This document shows, in pieces, positions 33,802 through 42,569 of a stretch of DNA of 64,000 bases; position 1 is the stretch's first letter; each line of letters starts with the position of its first letter. The stretch covers positions 1 through 64,000 of the forward strand of contig JBDNHK010000007.1 of the NCBI GenBank assembly GCA_041688815.1, in the 5' to 3' direction. Both the position numbers and the translations under genes were made by a program. Source of the stretch: Rhabdothermincola_A sp041688815 (lineage in GTDB: Bacteria; Actinomycetota; Acidimicrobiia; Acidimicrobiales; Acidimicrobilacustridaceae). Under the pieces are notes generated by a model. It did no database searches, was not told the DNA's origin, and saw only the letters and a list, made by a program, of their open reading frames with translations.

Positions 33802-36194
33802 CGGGCTGAACCGATCTCGCGGGCGTCGACCGGTGGCGGTGCCCAACCGCTCAGGTGCCATCCGGTCTGCAGCAGTCCGCCGGCGATGGCGCCGAGGCCG
33901 ATGGCCGCGGCGATTCCCATCGGATCGGGCAGTACCAGGGCAAAGTAATTGCGGAACCAAGGAATCGACAGGGCGCCGATGAAGAGGAGGGCCATGGCCA
34001 CGACCAGCCCACCCCGCCAGGTCGTGAGGGGGCGGCTGAGGAAGGCCAGCACCCACAACGCCACGACGAACAGCACGATCACCGCGACGGTGCGGGCTTC
34101 GGCCAGATCGTCGTCGGTGCCGGCGCGGGCGACCAGGTAGGCGGTGAAGGTGGCGACGGCCGCGACCAGACCGGCGGGCACGGCGAAGCGCAGCACCCGG
34201 CGCAGGAAGCCCGGTTGGGCCAGTCGGGCGTTGGGGGCGAGGGCCAGGAAGAACCCGGGGATGCCGATCGTGAGCGCGGAGATGATCGTGAAGTGACGGG
34301 GGAGGAAGGGGAAGGGCAGCTGGGTCACTCCGACGGCGAGGGCCAGGGCCACGGCGTAGAAGGTCTTGGTCAGGAAGAGGTTGGCGACTCGCTCCACGTT
34401 GGCGATGACCCGCCGCCCCTCGGCCACCACCGACGGGAACACGGCGAAGTCGTTGTCGAGCAGCACGAAGCGGGCCACGGCCCGAGCGGCGGGCGAGCCG
34501 GCCCCCATGGCCACCCCGATGTCGGCGTCCTTCAGCGCCAACGTGTCGTTCACCCCGTCGCCGGTCATGGCCACGGTGTGGCCCCGGCTCTGGAGGGCAT
34601 GCACCATCGCTCGCTTCTGCTGGGGGGTGACCCGTCCGAACACCGAGTGCGACTCCATGATCTCGGCCAGGGCTTCCTGGTCGTCGGGCAGGGTGCGGGC
34701 GTCGACGGGGTGCGCCGCGCCGGGCACACCGACCCGTTCGGCCACCGCCCCGACCGTCACCGGGCTGTCGCCGGAGATCACCTTGACGGTGACGTCCTGC
34801 GAGCCGAAGTAGGAGATGGTGTCGGGTGCCGACGGTCGGAGCTGCTCGTCGAGCACCACGAGCGCCACTGGATCGAGGCCGGTCGGGAGCCCTTCGCCGG
34901 TCAGCCCCTCCGGGGCGGCGGCCAAGAGCAGCACCCGCCGACCGCGACTGGCGTAGTGGTCGAGTCGCTCGCGCGCTGCGTCGGCATCGTCGGCATCGAT
35001 GGCGTGGGTGAGCAGGATGTCCGGGGCGCCGAGCAGCCAGGCACCGTGATCGGCGAAGGTCGCGGCGCTCCACTTGCGCCCCGACGAGAAGGGCACGATC
35101 TCGGTCGTCGTCCAACCCGGTGGGGTGTCGTAGTGGGCCACGATGGCCGCGAGGCTGGGGTTGGGGTGGTCATCGGTCGCGCCGAGCGCGGCCAGCACGA
35201 GCGCGGGATCGGCGCCGGAGCGGGGCTCGCCAAGGTGTTCGACGTTGGCCAGGGTGAGGGTGCCCTCGGTCAACGTTCCGGTCTTGTCGAGGCAGATGAC
35301 GTCGACGCGAGCCAGACCCTCGATCGCGGCGATCTCCTGGGTGAGCACGTTCTGGCGGGCCAGGCGCGTGGCGCCCACGGCGAAGGCGATGCTGGTGAGC
35401 AGCACGAGTCCCTCGGGCACCATCGCCACCAGCCCCGCCACCGATCCCTGCACGGCTTCGACCGCGCCGACGTCGGCCGCCAACTGGGCCGAGACGAGCA
35501 GGACCCCGGTGGGGATCATCATGATGCTCACCAACTTGATGACCCGGTTGATGCCGTTGCGCAGCTCGCTGTTCACCAGCGAGAAGCGGCGGGCTTCGCT
35601 CGACAAGCGGAACGCATAGGCGTCGGCGCCCACGTGGGTGGCCTGGATGGCACCGCGGCCGGCCACCACGAAGCTGCCCGACATCACCTCGTCACCGACG
35701 GCCTTGGCCACCGGGTCGGCTTCGCCGGTGAGGAGGGACTCGTCGATCTCGAGTCCACCGGCGTCGAGGACCACACCGTCCACCGCGATCTGGTCCCCGA
35801 GCCGCAGCACGACGACGTCGTCCTGCACCATCTCCTTCGACGCGATCTCGATGACCTCTGCGTTGCGTCGCACCTGCGAACGGGGGGCGTTGAGCACGGC
35901 CAGCCGGTCGAGGGACCGCTTGGCTCGCACCTCCTGCACGATGCCGATGGCGGCGTTGAGCACGAGCACGATCCCGAACAGCGCATCGCGATACTCCCGC
36001 ACCGCCAGGATCACCACGAGCAACGTGCCGAGCAGGAAGTTGAACGGCGTGAACACGTTGGCGCGCACGATCTGGCCGATCGACCGGCTCGTCGGATCGG
36101 CGACGTCGTTGGTGCGCCCGTCGGCCCGACGCGCCTCCACTTCGGCGGTGGTGAGCCCGTCGGTGCGGGTCGGGTCAACCATCGGGGCGGTCAT
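33798..36194 (-). CDS. CtpE-like cation-transporting P-type ATPase
   Basis: 798 residues. Actuator motif TGEADP, phosphorylation motif CLDKTGTLTEG, hinge TGDGVNDTLALKDADIGVAMG, MVPEGLVLLTS in helix 4 and about ten membrane helices. The whole architecture (SIGQIVRANVFT...FN, short N-terminus, SELRNGINR) matches mycobacterial CtpE, for which calcium uptake has been proposed. Complete. It converges on the truncated regulator (shared CTAG stops) and lies between a dormancy-type kinase and USP/PPOX genes. Metal specificity is inferred only. Confidence 0.9.
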   Translation of the reverse strand: MTAPMVDPTRTDGLTTAEVEARRADGRTNDVADPTSRSIGQIVRANVFTPFNFLLGTLLVVILAVREYRDALFGIVLVLNAAIGIVQEVRAKRSLDRLAVLNAPRSQVRRNAEVIEIASKEMVQDDVVVLRLGDQIAVDGVVLDAGGLEIDESLLTGEADPVAKAVGDEVMSGSFVVAGRGAIQATHVGADAYAFRLSSEARRFSLVNSELRNGINRVIKLVSIMMIPTGVLLVSAQLAADVGAVEAVQGSVAGLVAMVPEGLVLLTSIAFAVGATRLARQNVLTQEIAAIEGLARVDVICLDKTGTLTEGTLTLANVEHLGEPRSGADPALVLAALGATDDHPNPSLAAIVAHYDTPPGWTTTEIVPFSSGRKWSAATFADHGAWLLGAPDILLTHAIDADDADAARERLDHYASRGRRVLLLAAAPEGLTGEGLPTGLDPVALVVLDEQLRPSAPDTISYFGSQDVTVKVISGDSPVTVGAVAERVGVPGAAHPVDARTLPDDQEALAEIMESHSVFGRVTPQQKRAMVHALQSRGHTVAMTGDGVNDTLALKDADIGVAMGAGSPAARAVARFVLLDNDFAVFPSVVAEGRRVIANVERVANLFLTKTFYAVALALAVGVTQLPFPFLPRHFTIISALTIGIPGFFLALAPNARLAQPGFLRRVLRFAVPAGLVAAVATFTAYLVARAGTDDDLAEARTVAVIVLFVVALWVLAFLSRPLTTWRGGLVVAMALLFIGALSIPWFRNYFALVLPDPMGIAAAIGLGAIAGGLLQTGWHLSGWAPPPVDAREIGSAR

Positions 36195-36234
36195 CGGCTG
36201 TTTCTAGTGCAGGTCGGACGGCGGATGAGGCGAC

Positions 36235-36417
36235 TCAGGTCCGGCCGATGGGCACGACCACCACGGGGAGCTGCCGGTGCTCGTCGGTGAGCTGCTCGGC
36301 CCGCGCCCCGCGGGTGTGGCTCTCGAAGTCCTGCGTGTCGTAGCCGGCGAAGTCCGGTTCGCCGGCCGCGCCGGGGGAGTCGCCACCGTCGAACGCGCGA
36401 GGATGTTCTCGCCGCAC
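36235..36417 (-). pseudogene. C-terminal remnant of a universal stress protein
   Basis: The last 20 codons on the minus strand (ARAEQLTDEHRQLPVVVVPIGRT) match the end of USP domains (GSVAEQLT.H...PVVVVP). The preceding 40 residues (from a GTG at 36417) show no USP core: no ATP-binding G-2x-G-9x-G(S/T) motif. The gene has probably lost its first 100 or more residues. It lies between the CtpE-like gene and a PPOX gene, a typical stress/dormancy neighbourhood. Confidence is limited by the shortness of the match. Confidence 0.5.
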
Positions 36418-36430
36418 CACGGAGGTCTCC

Positions 36431-36862
36431 ATGCGTCTGATCGACACCCGAACCGGCATCGAGGTCCTCGACCGGGCCCAGTGCCTCGAGTTGCTCTCGT
36501 CCACCGACGTGGGGCGCATCGCCGTGGTCGAGGCCGGCCACCCGGTGATCTTCCCGGTCAACTACGCCATGGACGGTGAGCGCATCGTTTTGCGCACCGC
36601 GCCCGGCACCAAGTTCGATGCCGCGCTGCGAGGCTCACCCGTGTGCTTCGAGATCGACTGGACCGACGCCGAAAGCCGGGCGGCGTGGAGCGTGGTGGTC
36701 ACGGGTTGGGCGCGTGTCGTCGAGGTTCCCGACGAGCGGGCCCGGGCCGAGGCCCTCGACCTCGACTCGTGGTCCGACCACGACAAGCCCCGCTTCGTCG
36801 CCCTGCACCCCGAACGGGTGACCGGGCGCCGCATCACCCCCATCGAGGCCCCGACGGGCTGA
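36431..36862 (+). CDS. pyridoxamine 5'-phosphate oxidase-fold protein 2
   Basis: 143 residues from ATG 36431 behind a GGAGG ribosome-binding site. Split-barrel fold: CLELLSSTDVGRIAVVEAGHPVIFPVNYAMDG, VLRTAPGTKFDAAL, VCFEIDWTD and WSVVVTGWARVVEVPDE. It is better conserved than the 31.7-kb paralog and complete. It is probably an FMN- or F420-binding redox or general stress protein. The upstream USP remnant is divergent. Confidence 0.84.
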   Translation: MRLIDTRTGIEVLDRAQCLELLSSTDVGRIAVVEAGHPVIFPVNYAMDGERIVLRTAPGTKFDAALRGSPVCFEIDWTDAESRAAWSVVVTGWARVVEVPDERARAEALDLDSWSDHDKPRFVALHPERVTGRRITPIEAPTG

Positions 36863-36982
36863 CCGCGCCGTGTCGCGCTCGCCGGGGCACACGGTGAGCG
36901 TGTTCAAAGCGACCGGGGCCTCGGTGGTCGCCGTCGTCCGGCCGCCGTCGTCGTTGATGACCACGATGATGCCCGTGCCAGG

Positions 36983-37570
36983 ATGACCCGCGTCATGAGC
37001 GTCGAGGCCTTCTCTTCCTTCTTCGCCCTCCTCGCCCTGTTGTGCTGGGCCGGGGTCGCCGTGGTGGTGACCGTGGCGTTGGTGGATCGCACCCGGGGTC
37101 TTCCGCCCGGACTGGGCGCCGTCGGGGCCGATCTGCGCCGGGTGGCGTTGCTGCTGGCCTGGCTGATCGCCCTGGTCACCACGCTGGGGTCGCTCTACTA
37201 CTCGAAGGTGCAGGGGTACCCGCCCTGCGAGCTGTGCTGGTATCAGCGCATCGCCGTCTACCCCTTCTCGGTGATCCTGGGCATCGCCGCCTGGCGCCGT
37301 GATGGCGCCGTCCGCGTCTACGCCGTCCCGGTGTTGGCCATCGGGGCCGCCGTCGCCGCCTACAACCACTGGATCCAGGCCTATCCGCCCGAATCGGGGT
37401 CGGCGTTCTGCACCGCCGACCTGCCCTGCACGGCTCGATACGTGTGGCAGTTCGGGTTCGTGTCGTTGCCTTTCATGGCCCTTTCGGCCTGTGCGTTCAT
37501 GATCGTGCTGCTCGCCGTGGCCCGCCCCACCCCCCGGGTGGGCCCCGAACTGGAGGAATCCCATGAGTGA
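36983..37570 (+). CDS. dsbB: disulfide bond formation protein DsbB
   Basis: 195 residues with four to five membrane helices. The first redox pair CELC is in YPPCELCWYQR, and the second pair is in SAFCTADLPCTAR. A glutamine/arginine motif (YQR) typical of quinone-linked DsbB follows CELC. It reoxidises a DsbA partner and passes electrons to quinone. It overlaps the next gene, a CPHC thioredoxin-fold protein, by 8 bp, so the oxidase pair is expressed together. A second in-frame ATG at 36995 is possible. Confidence 0.9.
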   Translation: MTRVMSVEAFSSFFALLALLCWAGVAVVVTVALVDRTRGLPPGLGAVGADLRRVALLLAWLIALVTTLGSLYYSKVQGYPPCELCWYQRIAVYPFSVILGIAAWRRDGAVRVYAVPVLAIGAAVAAYNHWIQAYPPESGSAFCTADLPCTARYVWQFGFVSLPFMALSACAFMIVLLAVARPTPRVGPELEESHE

Positions 37571-38288
37571 CAAGCCCTCACGCACCGCGTCGCCCTCGTC
37601 GCGCGTGCAGCAGGCCTCGCAGTCGGGCCAGGGACGCAGCTTCTTGCTCTGGATGGCATTGGCCGTGGTGGTGGTCGCGGCGCTGGTGGCCATCGGCGTT
37701 TCGCGGTCGAGTACCTCCACCGCCGGTGGCGCCGATTCCCCGAGCGGCGGCACCGTGGTCCCGTCCGGCAAAGTCGAGTCCGGCACCGTTCAGGTGCAGG
37801 GCACGCCTTTGCCCACGGCCCGCGGATCAGGGAGCGACCTGGCGCTCGGCGCCACCCTTCCCACCGTGACCGGTGAGCAGTTCGACGGCGGTTCGATCGT
37901 CATCCAGCCGACCGGTGAGCCCCAGGTGATCATGGGGGTGGCCCATTGGTGCCCGCACTGCCAGGCCGAGGTGCCCCGCATCCAGAAGTGGCTCGACGAC
38001 AACGGGATGCCCTCCGACGTCGGGCTCGTGACCGTGGCCACCTCGAACGACACCGCCCGACCCAACTATCCGGCGGGCAACTGGCTGCGCAAGGAGCAGT
38101 GGAGCGTGCCGACCATGGTCGACGACAAGGGGAACGCCGCCGCGGCTGCGCTCGGGATCGGTGGCTTCCCGGCCTTCATCGTGGTCGGAGCGGACGGGAA
38201 GGTCGTCTATCGCACCAGCGGTGAGATCACGACGGAACAGTTCACCGGGCTGATCGAGGCGGCCCGCACCGGACAGCCGGTGGTGTAG
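37563..38288 (+). CDS. membrane-anchored DsbA-like thioredoxin-fold oxidoreductase
   Basis: 241 residues: cytoplasmic N-terminus, membrane helix (residues about 28-46), Ser/Gly linker, then a thioredoxin fold with active site CPHC (AHWCPHCQAEVP), a helical insert, and the cis-Pro loop GGFPAFIVV. CPHC and the coupling to dsbB indicate an oxidant of exported proteins (DsbA role), not a reductant. Complete. Confidence 0.88.
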   Translation: MSDKPSRTASPSSRVQQASQSGQGRSFLLWMALAVVVVAALVAIGVSRSSTSTAGGADSPSGGTVVPSGKVESGTVQVQGTPLPTARGSGSDLALGATLPTVTGEQFDGGSIVIQPTGEPQVIMGVAHWCPHCQAEVPRIQKWLDDNGMPSDVGLVTVATSNDTARPNYPAGNWLRKEQWSVPTMVDDKGNAAAAALGIGGFPAFIVVGADGKVVYRTSGEITTEQFTGLIEAARTGQPVV

Positions 38289-38339
38289 GTCCGCAACGGG
38301 CCAGCCCACGCGTCTCGGGGTCGCGACCCTGCGCCACCA

Positions 38340-38699
38340 TCAGCTCGGGCCGTCGTAGCGACAGCCCGAGGTGCACGTCTCGTGGACGTCGACGCGCACC
38401 AGGGCCGGCAGGGTCGGCCCCAGCCGGTCCCAGATCCACATGGCCAGCACTTCGCTGGTGGGGTTCTCGAGCCCGTCGACCTCGTTGAGGTACCGGTGAT
38501 CGAGCTGGTCGTGCAGCGGGGCGAACGCCGCCGAGAGGTCGGCGAAGTCCATCACCCAGCCGGTCTCCTGGCCCACGTCCCCCTCGACCCACACGGTCAC
38601 GGCGAACGAGTGCCCGTGCAGCCGCGCGCACTTGTGGTCGGCGCTCACGTGGGGCAACCGGTGGGCCGCTTCGAATCGGAACTGCTTGTGCAACTGCAT
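38340..38699 (-). CDS. queD: 6-carboxy-5,6,7,8-tetrahydropterin synthase (QueD)
   Basis: 119 residues. Zn-binding histidines are in FEAAHRLP and CARLHGHSF (with the catalytic Cys), and the core has WVMDFADL, LDHRYLNE and the PTSEVLAMWI block with its Glu. It makes 6-carboxytetrahydropterin from dihydroneopterin triphosphate for queuosine or deazapurine synthesis. No queC/queE/queF lie beside it, so it may be a scattered pathway gene. The C-terminal CTSGCRYDG is unusual but short. Confidence 0.92.
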   Translation of the reverse strand: MQLHKQFRFEAAHRLPHVSADHKCARLHGHSFAVTVWVEGDVGQETGWVMDFADLSAAFAPLHDQLDHRYLNEVDGLENPTSEVLAMWIWDRLGPTLPALVRVDVHETCTSGCRYDGPS

Positions 38700-38751
38700 G
38701 GCTCACGACGCTCGGACAGGGCGCAGGCGCCGGACGGGCCGAGGGGGTGGG

Positions 38752-38824
38752 TGCCCCTGGTGGGGTTCGAACCCACGATCTTCGGATTAAAAGTCCGCTG
38801 CCTTGACCGCTTGGCTACAGGGGC
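38752..38824 (-). tRNA. tRNA-Lys (anticodon UUU)
   Basis: 73-nt minus-strand cloverleaf with a 7-bp acceptor (GCCCCTG/CAGGGGC) and discriminator A. The anticodon loop CTTTTAA gives UUU, and the T-loop is GGTTCGAACC. CCA is not encoded (CCC follows). The first anticodon-stem pair is a G-A mismatch. It reads AAA and AAG. Confidence 0.93.
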
Positions 38825-38877
38825 GAAACGATCCTAGTGGGGGGTGGCGGCGGCACCGGGAGCCGTACCGGGCCGAT

Positions 38878-38883
38878 TACCGT
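38878..38883 (+). promoter_or_regulatory. -10 element (TACCGT) for the PIG-V gene
   Basis: TACCGT ends 6 nt before the ATG at 38890. This supports that start over in-frame codons reaching back into the tRNA. Confidence 0.4.
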
Positions 38884-38889
38884 CGGGCC

Positions 38890-40218
38890 ATGAGCTCGGC
38901 GCCGGTGGCAGGGTCGGCGGCCCGACGCGACCCGATGGCCGAGGGGGGCCCAGGGTCGCCGGACGTCCCGCGGCCCGCCGAGGCCCCCCAGGGTCCGAGG
39001 TGGACGTGGCGTCAGCCCCTGGCGCTCTTCGCCGGCATGTGGGTGATCCTCGTCGGGGTCGTGTGGTACTCGGCCCGCAACGGCGTCGTCGACTTCTACA
39101 GCGCGGTTCCGCCGTCCTACACCGGGTCGGGCCTGCTCGGTGGTTGGTTCCGATTCGACGGTGGCTGGTACGACGTCATCGCCACCGCCGGCTACAGCTA
39201 CGGCGGGCCCGATCAGCAGGCGCCGGTGGCCTTCTTTCCCGCGTACCCACTGCTGCTGCGGTTCCTGCACGCCGTCACCGATCTGCCCGTCCCGTTGCTC
39301 GGGACGCTTCTCACCGTCGTCTGTGGGGCCGGTGTGGTCGTGCTGTTCCACCGGTGGTGCGCCGATCGGTTGGGCCTTCGCGCCGCCCGCACCGCCGTGC
39401 TGGTGCTGATCGTCTATCCGTACGCCTGGTTCCTCTACGGCGCCGTGTACGCCGACGCCCTCTTCCTGCTGGCCGTGCTGGTCAGCTTCGTGCTGCTCGA
39501 GCGAGGTCATCCGGTGTGGGCGGGCCTGGCCGGCATCGTGGCCACCGGGGCCCGGCCCGTGGGTGTCGCCCTCGTGGTGGGCCTGGTCGCCGTGGTGATG
39601 ATGCGCCGACAGGTGCTCACCAGAGTCGACGATCGCTTCTGGCCCCGCATCGACCTGCGGCGACTGCGCCCCGGCGACGCCGGTGTCCTGCTCTCCTTGG
39701 GGGGTCTCTTCGCCTGGATGGGCTATCTCGGATCTTCGTTCGGCAACCCGATCGCCTTCCAGAGCGTGCAACAGGCCCCGGGATGGGACCAGGGAAGCGG
39801 CCCGCACACCTGGTTCAAGGTCACGTTCCTGCAGCGGCTCGTGCGCCTCCCCGGGTACGGGCAGGACTGGCTCTCCGGTACCGGGGGCATCGACGCCTGG
39901 AAGGACACGCTCTACACGGTCGGCTTGCTCTCACAGGCGCTGCTGATGATGGCCTTCGTCGCCTTGGTCGTCGTGGTGTGGCGCCGCATCGGTTGGGGCT
40001 ACGCGGTCTACGCCGTCGCCGTGCTGGCCGTTCCCCTCGCCGGCAGCAAGGACTTCCAGGGCATCGGGCGCTACCTGCTGGCCGCCTTCCCCTGTGTGGC
40101 CGCCGCCGGTGTCCTCCTGGTCGACCGGCCGCGGGCCCGCTGGATCTGGATACCCGTCAGCGCCCTCCTGCTGTGCGGGTGGGCCTTCGCCTACGCCCGT
40201 GGCTACTACGTTGCCTGA
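38890..40218 (+). CDS. PIG-V-like mannosyltransferase, integral membrane
   Basis: 442 residues with about ten hydrophobic helices. The PIG-V signature sits in the first extracytoplasmic loop: WFRFDGGWYDVIATAGYSY, with FFPAYPLL after it. The Asp and Tyr are the catalytic-type residues of this GT-C family. Members transfer mannose from polyprenyl-phosphate-mannose to a lipid or glycan on the outer face. The next gene, a GT2 of the dolichol-phosphate-mannose-synthase type, would supply such a donor. The acceptor is unknown. Confidence 0.85.
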   Translation: MSSAPVAGSAARRDPMAEGGPGSPDVPRPAEAPQGPRWTWRQPLALFAGMWVILVGVVWYSARNGVVDFYSAVPPSYTGSGLLGGWFRFDGGWYDVIATAGYSYGGPDQQAPVAFFPAYPLLLRFLHAVTDLPVPLLGTLLTVVCGAGVVVLFHRWCADRLGLRAARTAVLVLIVYPYAWFLYGAVYADALFLLAVLVSFVLLERGHPVWAGLAGIVATGARPVGVALVVGLVAVVMMRRQVLTRVDDRFWPRIDLRRLRPGDAGVLLSLGGLFAWMGYLGSSFGNPIAFQSVQQAPGWDQGSGPHTWFKVTFLQRLVRLPGYGQDWLSGTGGIDAWKDTLYTVGLLSQALLMMAFVALVVVVWRRIGWGYAVYAVAVLAVPLAGSKDFQGIGRYLLAAFPCVAAAGVLLVDRPRARWIWIPVSALLLCGWAFAYARGYYVA

Positions 40219-40222
40219 CGGT

Positions 40223-40999
40223 ATGGCCACCGACGGCTCGCCCAACTTCGAGAGTCTCACGATCTTCTATCCCATGTGGAACGAGGAGGCGACGATCGAG
40301 CGCGCCACTGAGGCGGCGTTCGATGCCGGCGACGACCTGGTGGCCGACGGAGAGGTCGGCCGCTACGACGTGTTGTTGGTCGACGACGCGTCGACGGACT
40401 CGACCGGCGCCCTCGCCGACGCCATGGCCGACGCCGACCCCCGCGTCTCGGTCGTGCACCACCCCACCAACCGCAAGCTGGGAGGATCGCTCAAGACCGG
40501 TTTCGCCCAGGCCACCGGTGAGCTCGTCCTGTACACCGACGCCGACCTGCCGTTCGACATGGTCGAGGTGGCCAAAGCGGTGCGGCTGATGCGTATCTAC
40601 GACGCCGACATCGTGAGCGCCTACCGCTTCGACCGCACTGGCGAGGGTCCACGTCGGCTGGTGTACAGCTACGTGTACAACCAACTCGTGCAGGCCGTCT
40701 TCGGGCTGCGCCTGCGCGACATGAACTTCGCCTTCAAGCTGGTGCGCCGGTCGGTGCTCGACCACGTCGAACTGCAGAGCGAAGGCTCGTTCATCGACGT
40801 CGAGCTGCTGGCCCGCGCCCACAAGTTGGGCTTCTCGATCGTGCAGTTCGGCGTCGATTACTTCCCTCGCACCAGGGGGATCTCGACCCTGTCGTCGAAC
40901 GCCGTCATCGCCAAGATCGTCCGGGAGATGCTCGAGCTGCGCAGCGACCTGTCGGCGCTGACGCCGCTGCCGGAGTCGGTGCGCCGGCCGCCGACCTGA
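40223..40999 (+). CDS. family 2 glycosyltransferase (polyprenyl-phosphate sugar synthase-like)
   Basis: 258 residues from ATG 40223. GT-A fold: LTIFYPMWNEEATIERA, the nucleotide site LLVDDASTDSTG, LGGSLKTGF, the DxD as TDADLPF, then FKLVRRSVLDHV. There is no C-terminal membrane pair, so it is the soluble DPM1-like form. It probably makes polyprenyl-phosphate-mannose or a related donor for the PIG-V enzyme upstream. Its TGA overlaps the ATG of chbG. Confidence 0.87.
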   Translation: MATDGSPNFESLTIFYPMWNEEATIERATEAAFDAGDDLVADGEVGRYDVLLVDDASTDSTGALADAMADADPRVSVVHHPTNRKLGGSLKTGFAQATGELVLYTDADLPFDMVEVAKAVRLMRIYDADIVSAYRFDRTGEGPRRLVYSYVYNQLVQAVFGLRLRDMNFAFKLVRRSVLDHVELQSEGSFIDVELLARAHKLGFSIVQFGVDYFPRTRGISTLSSNAVIAKIVREMLELRSDLSALTPLPESVRRPPT

Positions 41000-41895
41000 T
41001 GGGCGCCGCCGCCCCGTTGCCCGAGGTGTCCGTCGATCGATCGCTGCTCATCGTCAACGCCGACGACTACGGGCTCACCGAAGGCGTCTCCCAGGCCATC
41101 CTCGATGCCCACCGCCACGGGGTGGTCACGTCGACGTCGGTGCTGGCGCTCAGCCCCGCTTTCGCAACGACGGTGTCCTGGTTGGCCGACGCCCCTGCGT
41201 TGGGACGTGGCGCCCACCTCGCCGCCGTCGGTGAGGACCCGCCGTTGCTCAGCGCTCGTGAGGTGCCCACGCTCGTCGGCAAACGTGGTCGTCTCTGGTC
41301 GTCGTGGCGGGTGTTCCTTCCCCGCGCCGCCGCCGGGCGCATCGACCCCGATGATCTCCGTCGTGAGTTCGCCGCCCAGTTCGAAGCCATTGCCGCCGCC
41401 GGCGTCGCCGTGGACCACCTCGACACCCACCAGAACCTGCACCTGTGGCCTTCGGTGGCCGACGTCGTGCTCGACCTCGGTGAGGCCCAGGGGGTGAAGG
41501 TGATCAGGGTGACGCGCTCCGGCCAGCAGGGACCTGTCGGGCTCACGGTGCGCCGCCTCGCCGGTCGGCTCGAGCGCCAGCTCGACCGACGCGGATGGGC
41601 GTACGCGTCGGCGTCGACCGGCCTGGACGAAGCCGGGCATCTCGACGTACCGGCCATGGTCATGGCCTTGGGTCGTCTGGCCGCCACTGGTTCGACCACG
41701 GCCGAGCTGGCCACTCACCCGGGATGCCCCGGTGACCCGGCTCGCGATCGTTACCGATGGAACTACCAGTGGGACGACGAGTACGTCGCCCTGCGATCAG
41801 CCACCGTCCGCGCGGCCATCGACGAGTTCGGGTTCCGCCTCGGCACCTTCGCCGATCTGGCTCCTCCCGGTCCCGCCCAGGGGGCGGGCCGGTGA
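40999..41895 (+). CDS. ChbG/HpnK (YdjC) family carbohydrate deacetylase
   Basis: 298 residues. Metal-binding motif NADDYGLTEGV at residues about 20-30, GAHLAAVGE, and DHLDTHQNLHLWPSV with the second histidine pair, then THPG near the C-terminus. These enzymes remove acetyl groups from N-acetyl sugars; the relative HpnK acts in hopanoid glycolipid synthesis. The coupling to a GT2 upstream and methyltransferases downstream suggests editing of a lipid-linked sugar. It overlaps both neighbours (TGATG, GTGA). Confidence 0.85.
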   Translation: MGAAAPLPEVSVDRSLLIVNADDYGLTEGVSQAILDAHRHGVVTSTSVLALSPAFATTVSWLADAPALGRGAHLAAVGEDPPLLSAREVPTLVGKRGRLWSSWRVFLPRAAAGRIDPDDLRREFAAQFEAIAAAGVAVDHLDTHQNLHLWPSVADVVLDLGEAQGVKVIRVTRSGQQGPVGLTVRRLAGRLERQLDRRGWAYASASTGLDEAGHLDVPAMVMALGRLAATGSTTAELATHPGCPGDPARDRYRWNYQWDDEYVALRSATVRAAIDEFGFRLGTFADLAPPGPAQGAGR

Positions 41896-42569
41896 AGGGC
41901 GCGCGGTCACCCGCCGCCCGCCGGGCGCTGTCGCTCTATGACGACGCCCCGCGAGGTGCCCGGTTCCACACCGTCATGCGGTGGTGGAGCGCGCCTTTCG
42001 CCGATCTCGAGCTCGAGGTGCCGCTGTCCGGTCCGGTGCTCGAGGTCGGGTGTGGGCACGGGTTGTTCAGCCTGTACCTGGCCATCGCCGGGCGGGCCCG
42101 CCGGGTCGTCGGTGTCGACATCGACGTCGAGAAGATCGGGGTGGCCCGCGCCGCCGCCGCCCATCTGAGCGCCGACGAGGCCGAGGTGTCGTTCGAGGTC
42201 GTCGACGGCGCCGTTCCCCGCGTCGAAGGTGGGTGGCGGTCGATCGTCATCGCCGATGTGCTCTACCTGCTCGGTGCCGAACGTCGGGGGCAACTGCTCG
42301 ACGAATGCGTCGACGCGCTGGCGCCCGGTGGGCTGTTGGTGGTGAAGGAGATCGACAAGGTGCCGGGGTGGAAGGCTCGGCTCGCCACCGTGCAGGAGCT
42401 CGTCGCCACCAAGGTCCTGCGCATCACCGAGGGTGACGAGGTCGAGTTCGCCGATCCCCGATTGCTCGCCGCCCGACTCGAGGCGGCCGGATGCGCCACC
42501 ATGGTGAAGCGCCTCGATCACGGGTACCCCCACCCGCACTGCGTCATACTGGCCACCAAACCGGTATGA
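41892..42569 (+). CDS. class I SAM-dependent methyltransferase
   Basis: 225 residues from GTG 41892. SAM site LEVGCGHGLFSLYLA, motif II acidic VVGVDIDVEKIG, SIVIADVLYLL, and ALAPGGLLVVKEIDK. The N-terminus (RRALSLYDDAPRGARFHTVMRWW) is characteristic of small lipid or quinone methyltransferases, but the substrate is unknown. Translationally coupled on both sides inside the glycan cluster. Confidence 0.83.
   Translation: MKGARSPAARRALSLYDDAPRGARFHTVMRWWSAPFADLELEVPLSGPVLEVGCGHGLFSLYLAIAGRARRVVGVDIDVEKIGVARAAAAHLSADEAEVSFEVVDGAVPRVEGGWRSIVIADVLYLLGAERRGQLLDECVDALAPGGLLVVKEIDKVPGWKARLATVQELVATKVLRITEGDEVEFADPRLLAARLEAAGCATMVKRLDHGYPHPHCVILATKPV

Noticed and set aside
36863..36982. 120-bp gap before dsbB
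   Set aside because: No ORF with a plausible start, no strong hairpin and no clear promoter could be supported.
36889..36985. ttcaaa near 36903 considered as part of a tRNA-Sec
   Set aside because: No cloverleaf, no long variable arm and no matching acceptor stem could be drawn.
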